From Chloroflexota bacterium (GTDB lineage Bacteria; Chloroflexota; Limnocylindria; P2-11E), in the NCBI GenBank assembly GCA_005879975.1, contig VBIL01000160.1, forward strand, positions 1 through 48,875: a DNA stretch of 48,875 nt, in the 5' to 3' direction. The translations under genes and the position numbers were made by a program. The notes below the pieces were generated by a model. It was not told the DNA's origin. It made no database searches and was given only the letters and a program-made list of their open reading frames with translations. Shown piece by piece: positions 27,384 to 36,643 of the stretch (positions are counted from its first letter, which is position 1; each line of letters opens with the position of its first letter).

Positions 27384-28895
27384 GTGGCTTCCCTGCGAGA
27401 GCAGGCGCTGGCGCCGCTCTCGCGGGCTGACGCGGAGCGCCTTCTCCCTGACCTCTCCAGCGGGCGGCAGACCCTGGAGCGGCGTGTCCTGCGCGCGCGG
27501 TGTCTCAAGTACTTCGAGTCGTTCGATCTCGCCTGGGCGGAGCTCAACGAGGTCCTGCCGCAGATCCGCGATCCGCTCCTCGAGGCGCGCGTTGCGGTGG
27601 ATCTGCTTCACCTTTCCTATTACCTCGTCCGCCGGCCCGACTCGCCGCGCCTCGAACAGATCGCCGTGAAGAACGCGGGCTCGGATCCTTTCATCCTGGC
27701 GGAGATGCACCTCGGCGCCTCGATCGTTCTCACGGCGCAGAACGAGATCAGCGCGGCTCTCGTGCGCGCGCGGCGGTGCGAGGATGCCCTGCAAGGGGCT
27801 CCCAAGGGCCGATCAAGGGATCTCGTCGCGACACGCGTACAGCGGCAACTTGCGCATCTCCTCTCGCACTCCGGGGACTACCTGGACGCGGCTACCGCCG
27901 CCGAGGCCACGGTCCGCAATGCGTCACGGGTGAATGATCCGTGGGAGGCCGCGTGGGCGACGTACACGGGCGGGTTCGTGGACTGGGCCGCGGGACGAAT
28001 CGATCGCGCGGTGGATCAATTCACCAAGGCCGAGGCCGGCCTGCGCGCCGTCGGTTCATCGGTCTGGCGCTACACGTGCCTCTGCCTCGCCCGAGCCCGG
28101 ATGGAGCGGGGCGAGATCGCAGACGGCGACCGGCTCGCGCGGCAGAGTGCCACCGGCGCGGCGGAAGACCACGCTCACCTCGCACTCCTGCGGGGTGAGA
28201 CGGATGTTGCCGACCGGATCCTCACGCGCGCCCCGACCGGCTATCCGGAGGACGAGCAGTTCCGCAACAACGTGCGCGCGATCGTCCGCGCGCAGAAGGG
28301 CGACCCGCGTGGCGGGGTCCGCATGCTCGACGAGGCGGCCAATGAGTACGAGGCGCGCGGCATGGCGCACTGGGCCCTCGGCGCCGCGGTTCACGCGGCC
28401 TACTGGCGGGAGACCCTCGTGCGTGGCGGCGGTGCGTCCCGCGCGGCGGGTCTGGTGCGCGACATCGGTGCGCGCGGTGGCGAGGGGTTCGCGTACTACC
28501 TGCCCGAGGTCGCCTCGTGGCTGGGTCGCGCGGCCGAGCGGGATCCGGCGGCGCGCGAGCTCGCCCGGAAGATCCGCGCGCGCGCCGAGGCGGTGCTGCG
28601 GCGCGCGAAGACGGACAGCGCGGCGACGGTCGGCTCTTCCGCGCTCGACGAGGCCACCTTTTACCTGCGGACCGTGGGTCTCACATGGCGGGAGCTCGGG
28701 ATCCTGCGCGAGATGGAGCTGCTCTCGCGCGAGGGGAAGCGGCTCGACCGTGCTTCGCTGGCGGAGCGCCTCGGAGTGTCGCCGAACACTCTGCGGGTCC
28801 ATCTCACGCGGATCCGCGCGAAGCTCGACGTCGGCGATCGACGCGGTGATGAGGTTCTGCTCTCCGCGGCGCTCACGCAGCGTCCCGTGGCATGA
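27384..28895 (+). CDS. TPR-like protein with C-terminal HTH DNA-binding segment, putative transcriptional regulator
   Basis: Long alpha-helical repeat region, then RASLAERLGVSPNTLRVHLTRIRAKLDVGDR helix-turn-helix. Confidence 0.65.
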   Translation: MASLREQALAPLSRADAERLLPDLSSGRQTLERRVLRARCLKYFESFDLAWAELNEVLPQIRDPLLEARVAVDLLHLSYYLVRRPDSPRLEQIAVKNAGSDPFILAEMHLGASIVLTAQNEISAALVRARRCEDALQGAPKGRSRDLVATRVQRQLAHLLSHSGDYLDAATAAEATVRNASRVNDPWEAAWATYTGGFVDWAAGRIDRAVDQFTKAEAGLRAVGSSVWRYTCLCLARARMERGEIADGDRLARQSATGAAEDHAHLALLRGETDVADRILTRAPTGYPEDEQFRNNVRAIVRAQKGDPRGGVRMLDEAANEYEARGMAHWALGAAVHAAYWRETLVRGGGASRAAGLVRDIGARGGEGFAYYLPEVASWLGRAAERDPAARELARKIRARAEAVLRRAKTDSAATVGSSALDEATFYLRTVGLTWRELGILREMELLSREGKRLDRASLAERLGVSPNTLRVHLTRIRAKLDVGDRRGDEVLLSAALTQRPVA

Positions 28896-29449
28896 ACCCG
28901 GGACCCGTCTGGCTTATCAGCGGCGTGCCCGGAGCGGGAAAGACGAGCGTCGCGCGGGCGCTCTGTGCGCGTTTCGCGCGCGCGCTGCACATCCCGGTCG
29001 ACGACCTGCGGGACTTCGTCGTGAGCGGTCGCGGGAATCCCCTCATACCAATGACGGCCGAAACGAAGCTGCAGTTTCGACTCTCGTGGGCCGTGGCCGC
29101 GACCATGGCGGCGCGGTACGCGGACGAGGGCTTCGTCGTGGTCATCGACGATGTCGTGCCTCGCTGGGGTCTCGAGGTCTACGAGCGCGCTCTCGGTGAC
29201 CGCGCACTTAGAAAGGTGCTGCTCGCTCCGGCCCTGGAGATCGCGCTCGAGCGAAATTCGCGCCGCAAAGACAAACCGTTCGACCCTGGGATCCTCGTGC
29301 CGGCCATCAAGAACCTCCACCCGAGCCTGCTCTCAGGGGGCGCGGGATGGCTCGTTCTCGATAGCTCGCGGATGACGATCGACGAGACCGTCGCGGCGGT
29401 CCTCGATGGTTTCGAGCGCACCGGGGACTCGCGACCGTCCTCTGCCTAA
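28892..29449 (+). CDS. P-loop NTPase / zeta- or chloramphenicol-phosphotransferase-like kinase
   Basis: MNPGPVWLISGVPGAGKTSVARALCARFARALHIPVDDLRDFV; Walker A GVPGAGKTS. Confidence 0.65.
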   Translation: MNPGPVWLISGVPGAGKTSVARALCARFARALHIPVDDLRDFVVSGRGNPLIPMTAETKLQFRLSWAVAATMAARYADEGFVVVIDDVVPRWGLEVYERALGDRALRKVLLAPALEIALERNSRRKDKPFDPGILVPAIKNLHPSLLSGGAGWLVLDSSRMTIDETVAAVLDGFERTGDSRPSSA

Positions 29450-29483
29450 TCATGTTTGTTCTCCGGGTATCGTGGCGACTTCA

Positions 29484-30020
29484 ATGTTCGGCCCCGTGCT
29501 GAAGGGCGACAACGTCACGCTGCGCCCGGCGCGCGAGGGCGATGCCGAGCACTTCGTCCGGTGGTTCGCGGACATGGAGGTCACGCGTCACCTCAGCCGC
29601 CGCGCGGCGGTCTCGCTCCAGCAGGAACAGGAATTTCTCAAGAAGATCGGTGAGTCCAAGGACGACGTGTGGTGGGTGATCGAGGCCGAGGGCAAGCCGA
29701 TCGGGGCCACAGGGATCCACCGCATCGACTGGCTCGATGCGAACGGGATGACCGGGATCATGATCGGCGAGAAGGATTGCTGGGGAAAGGGCTACGCGAC
29801 CGAGGCGATGCGGCTCCGCACGCGATATGCGTTCCGCGAGCTCAATCTCCACAAGCTCATGACGGAGGTCGACACCGAGAACGTCGCCAGCCGCAAAGCC
29901 CTCGAACGAAGCGGCTATCGCACCGTGGGCATCCGGCGCGAACAGAACTTTCGTGAGGGCAAATGGAACGACCGTTGGCTCGGTGAGGTGCTGCGCGACG
30001 AATGGGAGCGGGGGGGCTGA
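29484..30020 (+). CDS. GNAT family N-acetyltransferase (RimJ/RimL-like)
   Basis: MFGPVLKGDNVTLRPAREGDAEHFVRWFADMEVTRHLSRR...GIMIGEKDCWGKGYATEAMRLRTRYAFRELNLHKL...NVASRKALERSGY. Confidence 0.9.
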   Translation: MFGPVLKGDNVTLRPAREGDAEHFVRWFADMEVTRHLSRRAAVSLQQEQEFLKKIGESKDDVWWVIEAEGKPIGATGIHRIDWLDANGMTGIMIGEKDCWGKGYATEAMRLRTRYAFRELNLHKLMTEVDTENVASRKALERSGYRTVGIRREQNFREGKWNDRWLGEVLRDEWERGG

Positions 30021-30082
30021 GACCTGCCTGCGACCCTGCGCGAGAGCGTGTCTCCTAGCCTTTGTGACGGTCCAAGGGTCGC

Positions 30083-31525
30083 GTGATGAAGGTCCTCGTC
30101 ATTCTTTTGCTCATCGTCGGCGGTGTAGGGGCATTCCTCTACTTCCCCCGTGGCGGAGCGAGCACGTCCGCGACGAACGCCGCCACGCTCGCGATCCTCA
30201 ACACGGCGATCGAAGGCTCGCGCGCGGGAGCCGGATTCGCGCCCGCCCTTGACGGCGAGGTCTATGCAACCGGCGACCTCGTCCGCGCCAACAGCGACGG
30301 ACGCGGGGTCCTGACGTTCTTCGACGCCTCGTCTCTGTCGGTCGACCCCGGCGCCCAGGTGAAGGTGATCGCGCTCAACCGCCTGCCGAGCGACGGGATC
30401 CAGGTGATGATCGAGCAGACCCTCGGGCGGTCGTGGTCGTCCGTTCAGAAGCTCAAGACGCCAGACTCCAAGTTCGAGCTCAGGACACCGAGTACGACCG
30501 CGATCGTACGCGGAACGGCGTTCCTCACCCTGGTGCAACAACTCCCCACGGGCGGCACGCAAACCACCTACCAGGTCGACGACGGCAGCCTGCAGGTGAC
30601 CGCAACCGCGGGCGGCACCGTCGCCGTCCCCGCAGGCACGCAGGTGACCATCGCCGAGGGCGCGTCCGCACCCGCGAACCCCACGCCGATCCCGCCGTCG
30701 CCGCGCCTCGAGATCACCGGCTCGCTCGGCCTCGGCTTCTTGGCGGTAGCGCCGACCGGCGCGACGTGCGGTCCCGCCGGCGGCAAGGCCGAGATCTTCG
30801 GGTGCGTCGCGACCTCGAGCAAGATCACCGTCCGCGATCCGGCACCCGGTCGCTGGGGGTTGTTCCTCACCTCGGGTGCCCCGCTCGGCGCCACGATCAC
30901 GGTCGAGGCATTCGTTGGGACGGCCCGAAGCGCGCAACGTGCGACCTCGCGCAGCCTCAACGCGAATGATCTGGTCCGGAGCGGCATCACCCTGACCGGC
31001 GGACCGTCCCCTGCGCTGTCGCCGTTCGAGGACATGACCCCTGTGGCCAGCGTGTGCGCGGCGACCGCCCCAGGCCGCATCTTCGCGAACGGGACGCTCG
31101 ACGCCCGCCTCGAGGCGGTGCGGGCGTTCGCCCGCGACAACCGCGGGATCCCGGTCTCGGTGATCTACACGGAGGCAGAGCTCAACCAGTCCATCGCGGC
31201 GAACGCGCCGACGACGCAGGGCGTGACGCTGAACGACGCGAAGATCACGATCGACGGCGGCGGCATCCACGGGACCGCGAAAGCCGCGACCCAGTTCATC
31301 ACGTTAAACGCGAGCGCCGATGTGATCGGTGGTCCGGTCGGCGACAAGATCACCCTCCGCGTCTCGCGCCTGGAGGCCGATCCGCTGCCGGCCGGGCTCC
31401 TCGACGCGGTCCGCGGCCTCGCAGACACAAGCACCGGCGCCTTTTCGAGCACCATCCCGTTCCTGGTGAAGCAGGTCTCCTTCCGTAACGGGTGCTTCTT
31501 CGTTAGCGGGGTGACGCCGCCCTAA
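30083..31525 (+). CDS. FecR-domain-like membrane-anchored protein
   Basis: N-terminal TM VLVILLLIVGGVGAFLYF; FecR-like GEVYATGDLVRANSDGRGVLTFFDASSLSVDPGAQVKV...ELRTPSTTAIVRGTAFLTLV. Confidence 0.65.
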   Translation: MMKVLVILLLIVGGVGAFLYFPRGGASTSATNAATLAILNTAIEGSRAGAGFAPALDGEVYATGDLVRANSDGRGVLTFFDASSLSVDPGAQVKVIALNRLPSDGIQVMIEQTLGRSWSSVQKLKTPDSKFELRTPSTTAIVRGTAFLTLVQQLPTGGTQTTYQVDDGSLQVTATAGGTVAVPAGTQVTIAEGASAPANPTPIPPSPRLEITGSLGLGFLAVAPTGATCGPAGGKAEIFGCVATSSKITVRDPAPGRWGLFLTSGAPLGATITVEAFVGTARSAQRATSRSLNANDLVRSGITLTGGPSPALSPFEDMTPVASVCAATAPGRIFANGTLDARLEAVRAFARDNRGIPVSVIYTEAELNQSIAANAPTTQGVTLNDAKITIDGGGIHGTAKAATQFITLNASADVIGGPVGDKITLRVSRLEADPLPAGLLDAVRGLADTSTGAFSSTIPFLVKQVSFRNGCFFVSGVTPP

Positions 31526-31545
31526 GCGCGCGCGACAATTCGCGC

Positions 31546-32892
31546 GTGCGGCCGGAGCTCGAGAAGCTTGTGCGGGATGGGATGGCCCGCTACCACGTCC
31601 CCGGTGTCGCGATCGGCATCCTTCATGAGGGCGACGAGGACATCGCGGCGTACGGCGTCACCAGCATCGAGCATCCACTTCCAGTGGACGGCGACACGCT
31701 CTTTCAGATCGCGTCGATCACGAAGACGATGACGGCGACGGTCGTGATGCGCCTGGTCGAACGTGGCGCGCTCGATCTGGACGCGTCGGTCCGCCGGTAC
31801 CTGCCGGAGTTCCGCCTGCGCGACGAGGACGCGGCGACTCGCGTGACCCTCCGCCATCTCGTCACCCACACCGGCGGCTGGCTCGGCGACTGCTTCGCGG
31901 ACTTCGGCAAGGGCGACGACGCGCTCGCCCGGTACGTCGCGGCGATGGCCGAGCTCGAGCAGCTCACGCCGATTGGCGAGGTCTGGCACTACTCGAACTC
32001 GAGCTTCGCCGTCCTCGGCCGGCTCATCGAGGTCGCGACCGGCAAGACCTTCGAGGCCGCGGTCCGCGAGCTCCTGTTCATCCCGCTTGGCATGGCCAAG
32101 AGCTGCTTCAACGCAGACGAGGCGATCACGCACCGCGTGGCGATCGGACACGTGATCGTGGACGAGCAGCCACGGGTCGCCCGGCCGTGGGCGTTCCCGC
32201 GCGCGACGACCCCCGTCGGCGGAGTGGTCTCGAACGTACGCGAGCTCCTGGCCTACGCCAGGTTCCATCTCGGGGACGGGCGCACGCCCGACGGCGGCCG
32301 CCTGCTCTCGGTCGGGTCGCTCGAGCTCATGCGCACACGGCTCACGCCGGCCGACAACGACCGCGCCGTCGGTGTGGCGTGGTTCCTCCGGGAGGTCGGC
32401 GGCGTCACGATCCAGTACCACGGCGGTGCGGCGATCGGCCAGCAGGGCGTCCTCATGCTCGCGCCTGAGCGTGGCTTCGCCATCGCGGTGCAGACCAATT
32501 CCGGGCGGGGAGCGCTGCTGCACGAGTCGATAACCAAGTGGGCGCTGAAGACGTTTCTTGGCGTCGAGGAGCCGGAGCCCGAGCATGTCCGCATGACCAA
32601 GACGCGCCGCGACGAGCTGGTCGCGCGCTACACGGCCGCGCTCGCGGACGTCGAGCTTCGGGCGGGTGGCGACGGCGTCCTCCTGTATCGCTCGACCAGC
32701 CACAACATCCTCGGCGTCAAGCCGCGGCCGAGCGATCCACCGCCTTCGCCGATCGCGTTCACCGACGAGGACCGCTTCGTGTGCCTGGAGGGCCCGCTCA
32801 AAGACATCAAAGGCGAGGTAATCCGCGACGACAGCGGCGCGGTCCGCTGGATCCGCGCAGGGGGCCGCGTGTATCGCCGCGTCGAGGCCTGA
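31546..32892 (+). CDS. Serine hydrolase, beta-lactamase (class C)/penicillin-binding-like
   Basis: GVAIGILHEGDEDIAAYGVTSIEHPLPVDGDTLFQIASITKTMTATVVMRLVE (SxxK SITK); WHYSNSSFAVLGRLIE (YSN). Confidence 0.9.
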   Translation: MRPELEKLVRDGMARYHVPGVAIGILHEGDEDIAAYGVTSIEHPLPVDGDTLFQIASITKTMTATVVMRLVERGALDLDASVRRYLPEFRLRDEDAATRVTLRHLVTHTGGWLGDCFADFGKGDDALARYVAAMAELEQLTPIGEVWHYSNSSFAVLGRLIEVATGKTFEAAVRELLFIPLGMAKSCFNADEAITHRVAIGHVIVDEQPRVARPWAFPRATTPVGGVVSNVRELLAYARFHLGDGRTPDGGRLLSVGSLELMRTRLTPADNDRAVGVAWFLREVGGVTIQYHGGAAIGQQGVLMLAPERGFAIAVQTNSGRGALLHESITKWALKTFLGVEEPEPEHVRMTKTRRDELVARYTAALADVELRAGGDGVLLYRSTSHNILGVKPRPSDPPPSPIAFTDEDRFVCLEGPLKDIKGEVIRDDSGAVRWIRAGGRVYRRVEA

Positions 32893-32899
32893 CCGAACG

Positions 32900-33781
32900 G
32901 TGCGTCAATACCTGGCGATCCTGAGGAAAGCGCTCGCCGAAGGCGACGATCGCGCGGACCGCACCGGTGTCGGCACGCGCGCGATCTTCGGCGAGACGAT
33001 GCGCTTCGATCTCGCGGACGGCTTCCCCGCGGTCACCACGAAACGTCTCGCATTCCGGTCGGTCGTCGCGGAGCTGCTGTGGTTCCTCGCCGGCAGCTCG
33101 GATGTGAACGAGCTGCACGCTCTCGGTGTGCACATCTGGGACGGCAACGCGTTCGCGGACTACTGGCGCCAGCGCGCGCGGTTCCCCGGGGACGCGGGGC
33201 GCAACTACGGGCAGCAGTGGCGCGATTGGATCGCGCCCGACGGGAGGCACATCGACCAGCTGCGCGAGGTGATCCGCGTGATCCGCGAACAACCGGCGAG
33301 CCGCCGCATGGTCGTGAGCGCGTGGAACCCCGGCGAGATCGATGCGACATCGCTCCCAGCATGCCACGCGCTGTTCCAGTTCTTCGTCGCCGGTCCGCGG
33401 CTCTCGCTGATGATGTACCAGCGCTCGTGCGATCTCGTGCTCGGCGTGCCGTTCAACGTTGCCGAGTACGCGCTCCTCCTGCATCTGGTGGCACGTGAGG
33501 TGGAGCTCGAGCCGCGCGAATTCATCCACGTCCTCGCCGACGCGCACGTGTACGCAGATCACGTCGACGCCGCGCGCGAGCAGCTGGAGCGCGAGCCATT
33601 CCCCGCGCCGGCACTCTGGCTCGATCCCGAGCTCCGCGGAGTCGACGACGCCGTCGCGCGATACCGCGAGATCGTCGCGCGCGCGAAACGCGGCGAGGCG
33701 CCCGGCCCCCTCCTCGACGGCTTCGCGCGCCTTCAGAACTACCAGCACCATCCGCCGATCAAGGCGAAGATGGCGGTTTGA
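32900..33781 (+). CDS. thyA: Thymidylate synthase
   Basis: RQYLAILRKALAEGDDRADRTGVGTRAIFGETMRFDLADGFPAVTTKRLAFRSVVAELLWFLAGSSD...LPACHALFQFFV...YQRSCDLVLGVPFNVAEYALL. Confidence 0.98.
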   Translation: MRQYLAILRKALAEGDDRADRTGVGTRAIFGETMRFDLADGFPAVTTKRLAFRSVVAELLWFLAGSSDVNELHALGVHIWDGNAFADYWRQRARFPGDAGRNYGQQWRDWIAPDGRHIDQLREVIRVIREQPASRRMVVSAWNPGEIDATSLPACHALFQFFVAGPRLSLMMYQRSCDLVLGVPFNVAEYALLLHLVAREVELEPREFIHVLADAHVYADHVDAAREQLEREPFPAPALWLDPELRGVDDAVARYREIVARAKRGEAPGPLLDGFARLQNYQHHPPIKAKMAV

Positions 33782-34272
33782 CCCGAATCTCGTTCGTCGT
33801 TGCGTTCGACCGCAACAAGGTGATCGGCAAGAACGGCGGTCTCCCTTGGCGGCTTCCCGACGACATGAGACGTGTGCGTCAGGTCACGATGGGGAAGCCC
33901 CTCATCATGGGTCGCCGTACATACGAATCGATCGGCCGACCCTTGTCCGGACGCACGAATATCGTGCTCACGCGCGACCCGGCGTTCCATCCGGGCGGCG
34001 TGCTCGTGGCGCCGACGCCTGAGGAGGCACTCGCGCTCGCGGGTGACGTGCCTGAGGTGATCGTCTTCGGCGGCGCCCAGGTTTTCCGGCACTTCCTACC
34101 GATGGCCGATCGTATCTACCTCACGCAGGTCGATGCGGATGTCGGCGGTGATACCTACTTCGACTTCAACGGCACCGACTGGCGCGTCGTCGAGAACGTT
34201 CCGCACCCGGCTGACGAGCGTCACCCTTATCCCTTCAACTTCGTGACGCTCGACCGCATACGAAAGTCGTGA
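33778..34272 (+). CDS. folA: Dihydrofolate reductase
   Basis: MTRISFVVAFDRNKVIGKNGGLPWRLPDDMRRVRQVTMGKPLIMGRRTYESIGRPLSGRTNIVLTRD; TTG start in TTGA overlap with thyA. Confidence 0.97.
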   Translation: MTRISFVVAFDRNKVIGKNGGLPWRLPDDMRRVRQVTMGKPLIMGRRTYESIGRPLSGRTNIVLTRDPAFHPGGVLVAPTPEEALALAGDVPEVIVFGGAQVFRHFLPMADRIYLTQVDADVGGDTYFDFNGTDWRVVENVPHPADERHPYPFNFVTLDRIRKS

Positions 34273-35339
34273 GCGGCGCCGCGGGATTCGTATGGGACCC
34301 GCGACTCGCGTCGCACGTGTACCGCGAAGACCATCCGCTCAAGCCGTGGCGGCTGCGCGGTGTGCACGACACCCTCGAACGCCTGGGCGCCTTCGCGCAG
34401 CCCGGCGCCCGTCTTCTTGCGCCCCGCGACGCGACGCGCGCCGAAATCGAGCGCGTCCACGATCCTGCGTACGTCGACGCCATCGTCCAGGCCTCCGCCC
34501 GGCCGGGCCTCGACTACTCGGAGTGGGGTCTCGCCAAGTGGGGCGACACGCCGCCGTTCCAGGGAATGCACGAGGCGTCGCTCCTCACGACCGGCGCGTC
34601 GCTCGTAGCCATGGAGGAAGTCATCTCGGGCCGGGTCCGCGTCGCCTTCAACGGTTCCGGCGGGCTGCATCACGCGATGCGCCGCCGTGCGTCGGGTTTC
34701 TGCATCTACAACGATCCGGCGATCGTGTGCGGCATCCTCGCGGATCGCGGGATGAGAGTCGCCTACATCGACATCGACGCTCATCACGGCGACGGGGTCC
34801 AGGCGGCGTTCTACGAGACCGACCAGGTGCTCACGATCTCGCTGCACGAGACCGGCCGCACGCTCTTCCCTGGCACGGGGTTCGCGGACGAACGCGGCGC
34901 CGGCAAGGGAGCCGGCTACAGCATCAACGTGGCCCTGCCCCCGTATACCGACGATTCGGCCTACGTGCGCGCGTTCGACGCCGCCGTCCCGCCGCTCGTG
35001 GAGCGCTATCGGCCGGATGTGCTCGTGACCCAGCAGGGCATCGACACTCACTTCGCCGACCCGCTCACGCATCTTCAGCTCTCGACACACGCTCGCCAGC
35101 ACGTCGTGCGCTGGTTCGGGTCGACGCCGTATCCCTGGGTTGCGATGGGCGGCGGCGGATACGACCTCGACGCGGTGCGCCGCACGTGGTCGATGGAGTA
35201 CCTCCTCATGCTCGGCGCTCCGATCCCGCCGGAGCTCCACGACCAGCATCCGCCGCTCTTGAGCGGCAGTAATAGGACCGCGGTCGACAGTGCGACCGAT
35301 CAGGCCGTGCGCGAGGCGCTCGCAGCCGCATTCAGTTGA
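34269..35339 (+). CDS. Histone deacetylase family / AcuC-like deacetylase
   Basis: FNGSGGLHHAMRRRASGFCIYNDPAIVCGILADRGMRVAYIDIDAHHGDGVQAAFYETDQVLTISLHETGRTLFPGTG. Confidence 0.93.
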   Translation: MSGAAGFVWDPRLASHVYREDHPLKPWRLRGVHDTLERLGAFAQPGARLLAPRDATRAEIERVHDPAYVDAIVQASARPGLDYSEWGLAKWGDTPPFQGMHEASLLTTGASLVAMEEVISGRVRVAFNGSGGLHHAMRRRASGFCIYNDPAIVCGILADRGMRVAYIDIDAHHGDGVQAAFYETDQVLTISLHETGRTLFPGTGFADERGAGKGAGYSINVALPPYTDDSAYVRAFDAAVPPLVERYRPDVLVTQQGIDTHFADPLTHLQLSTHARQHVVRWFGSTPYPWVAMGGGGYDLDAVRRTWSMEYLLMLGAPIPPELHDQHPPLLSGSNRTAVDSATDQAVREALAAAFS

Positions 35340-36010
35340 GGGTGCCCGTCGCCGAGCTCCACTGGCCGAGACAGTTCGCCGCGTGGGCCCTACGGACAGG
35401 AGCGCTGCCGCAGGCGCTCGCGTGCATCGCGCTGGCCATGATCTTCTCCACCGCGGGCGCCTACCGCATGGCGACGAGCATCCGCGTCGAGGACATCGTC
35501 TTTGGTTCGACGCGCAGCCCCGCCGTCGACACGTTGCTCGGCGCCATCGGCGTCGAGCGCACCGCGGTCCTGGTGTACCTGCTGCAGCGATCGTTCGATG
35601 CGCTTGTGGTCGCGTCGGCCCTCACCCCGATCTTCCTCTGGCTTCTGGGCTCTAGCGCGATGCATGCGGCGGCGCGGCTGCGGGGCGCGCGCGGTCATCA
35701 GTTCATCCCGCTTCTCGTGCTCTTCGCCTACGCGGAGCTCGTGTATCAGGCGCCGACGTCGCTCGCGGGCATCATCTTCGGCGCCCAAGGCGCAGGCGCC
35801 CAGCTCGCGACCGCACTTAGCCTCGTGATGCTCATCTGGTTCGGCATGGTCATCTACCGAGGCATCGAGCTGCACTACGAGGTACCGGGCGATCGCGCGC
35901 GTGCGATCTTCGTGATGGGCGCGCTCGTCTTCTACCTCGTGCCGCTCGTGCTGATCGTGGGCACGCTCGTCGCGATCGTGATGGCGGCGGCCATCCTCCA
36001 GTACTTCTGA
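35336..36010 (+). CDS. YIP1/multi-pass membrane protein of unknown function
   Basis: TTG start in TTGA overlap; several hydrophobic segments (ALACIALAMIFSTAG, VASALTPIFLWLLGSSAMH, GALVFYLVPLVLIVGTLVAIVMAAAIL). Confidence 0.55.
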   Translation: MRVPVAELHWPRQFAAWALRTGALPQALACIALAMIFSTAGAYRMATSIRVEDIVFGSTRSPAVDTLLGAIGVERTAVLVYLLQRSFDALVVASALTPIFLWLLGSSAMHAAARLRGARGHQFIPLLVLFAYAELVYQAPTSLAGIIFGAQGAGAQLATALSLVMLIWFGMVIYRGIELHYEVPGDRARAIFVMGALVFYLVPLVLIVGTLVAIVMAAAILQYF

Positions 36011-36011
36011 C

Positions 36012-36350
36012 GTGAGACGGCTCGCCGCGATCCTCACCGGCCGCTGCCCGCGCTGCCTCGAGGGCAGAGTCTGGCGTGGGCTGTTCGCGATGAACGAGAC
36101 CTGCCCGGTGTGCGGGCTCCTTTTCGAGCGGGAGATCGGGTACTGGACGGGGGCGATGGTCGCGAGCTACGCGATCGGGATACCCGTCCTCGCGCTGATA
36201 TTCGTTGCGGTGTGGCTTGTGTCTCAATGGGATTTTCTCGTGGTGCTCCTTGTTGCGGACGGCCTCTTCTTCATCGCCGCGCCGTTCGTGTGGCGCTACT
36301 CGCGCATCGTCTGGTTGCATTTGGATTGGGTGTTGGATCCCGTGCGCTAG
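36012..36350 (+). CDS. DUF983 family membrane protein
   Basis: MRRLAAILTGRCPRCLEGRVWRGLFAMNETCPVCGLLFEREIGYWTGAMVASYAIG; two CxxC motifs. Confidence 0.85.
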   Translation: MRRLAAILTGRCPRCLEGRVWRGLFAMNETCPVCGLLFEREIGYWTGAMVASYAIGIPVLALIFVAVWLVSQWDFLVVLLVADGLFFIAAPFVWRYSRIVWLHLDWVLDPVR

Positions 36351-36360
36351 AGATGAGCCA

Positions 36361-36389
36361 ACATGCGTGGTCACATTAACCACGTGTGT
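36361..36389. repeat. Stem-loop after the DUF983 gene
   Basis: acatgcgtggt-cacatta-accacgtgtgt: 11-bp stem including two G.U pairs; no clear U-tract. Confidence 0.5.
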
Positions 36390-36463
36390 CAGCCTCAATG
36401 CCGAGGAAGCAAGGGGCACAAAACGTGCTGGCGCTGCTTTCAACCTAGGGGGAGTTTGAGAGC

Positions 36464-36643
36464 ATGCGACGCGGTGGGTTCGGTTGGAAAAGTCGTCTCG
36501 CTATCCTCGCGGCGGCGAGCGCGCTCGCCCTGGTCGGCATTCCCCTTGAGGCGAACGCGGGGCTGGTCCAGGCGGCCCGGACAGCGCCAGCAATGTCGTC
36601 GTCACCGATGTGGTCCCCGGTTCCACCACGATCGTCTCTATGA
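36464..36643 (+). other. Signal peptide ORF belonging to the DUF11 protein but in a different frame
   Basis: ATG at 36464 with SD gggggag: MRRGGFGWKSRLAILAAASALALVGIPLEANAGLVQ..., stop at 36641. The downstream DUF11 frame is shifted relative to it. Confidence 0.75.
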
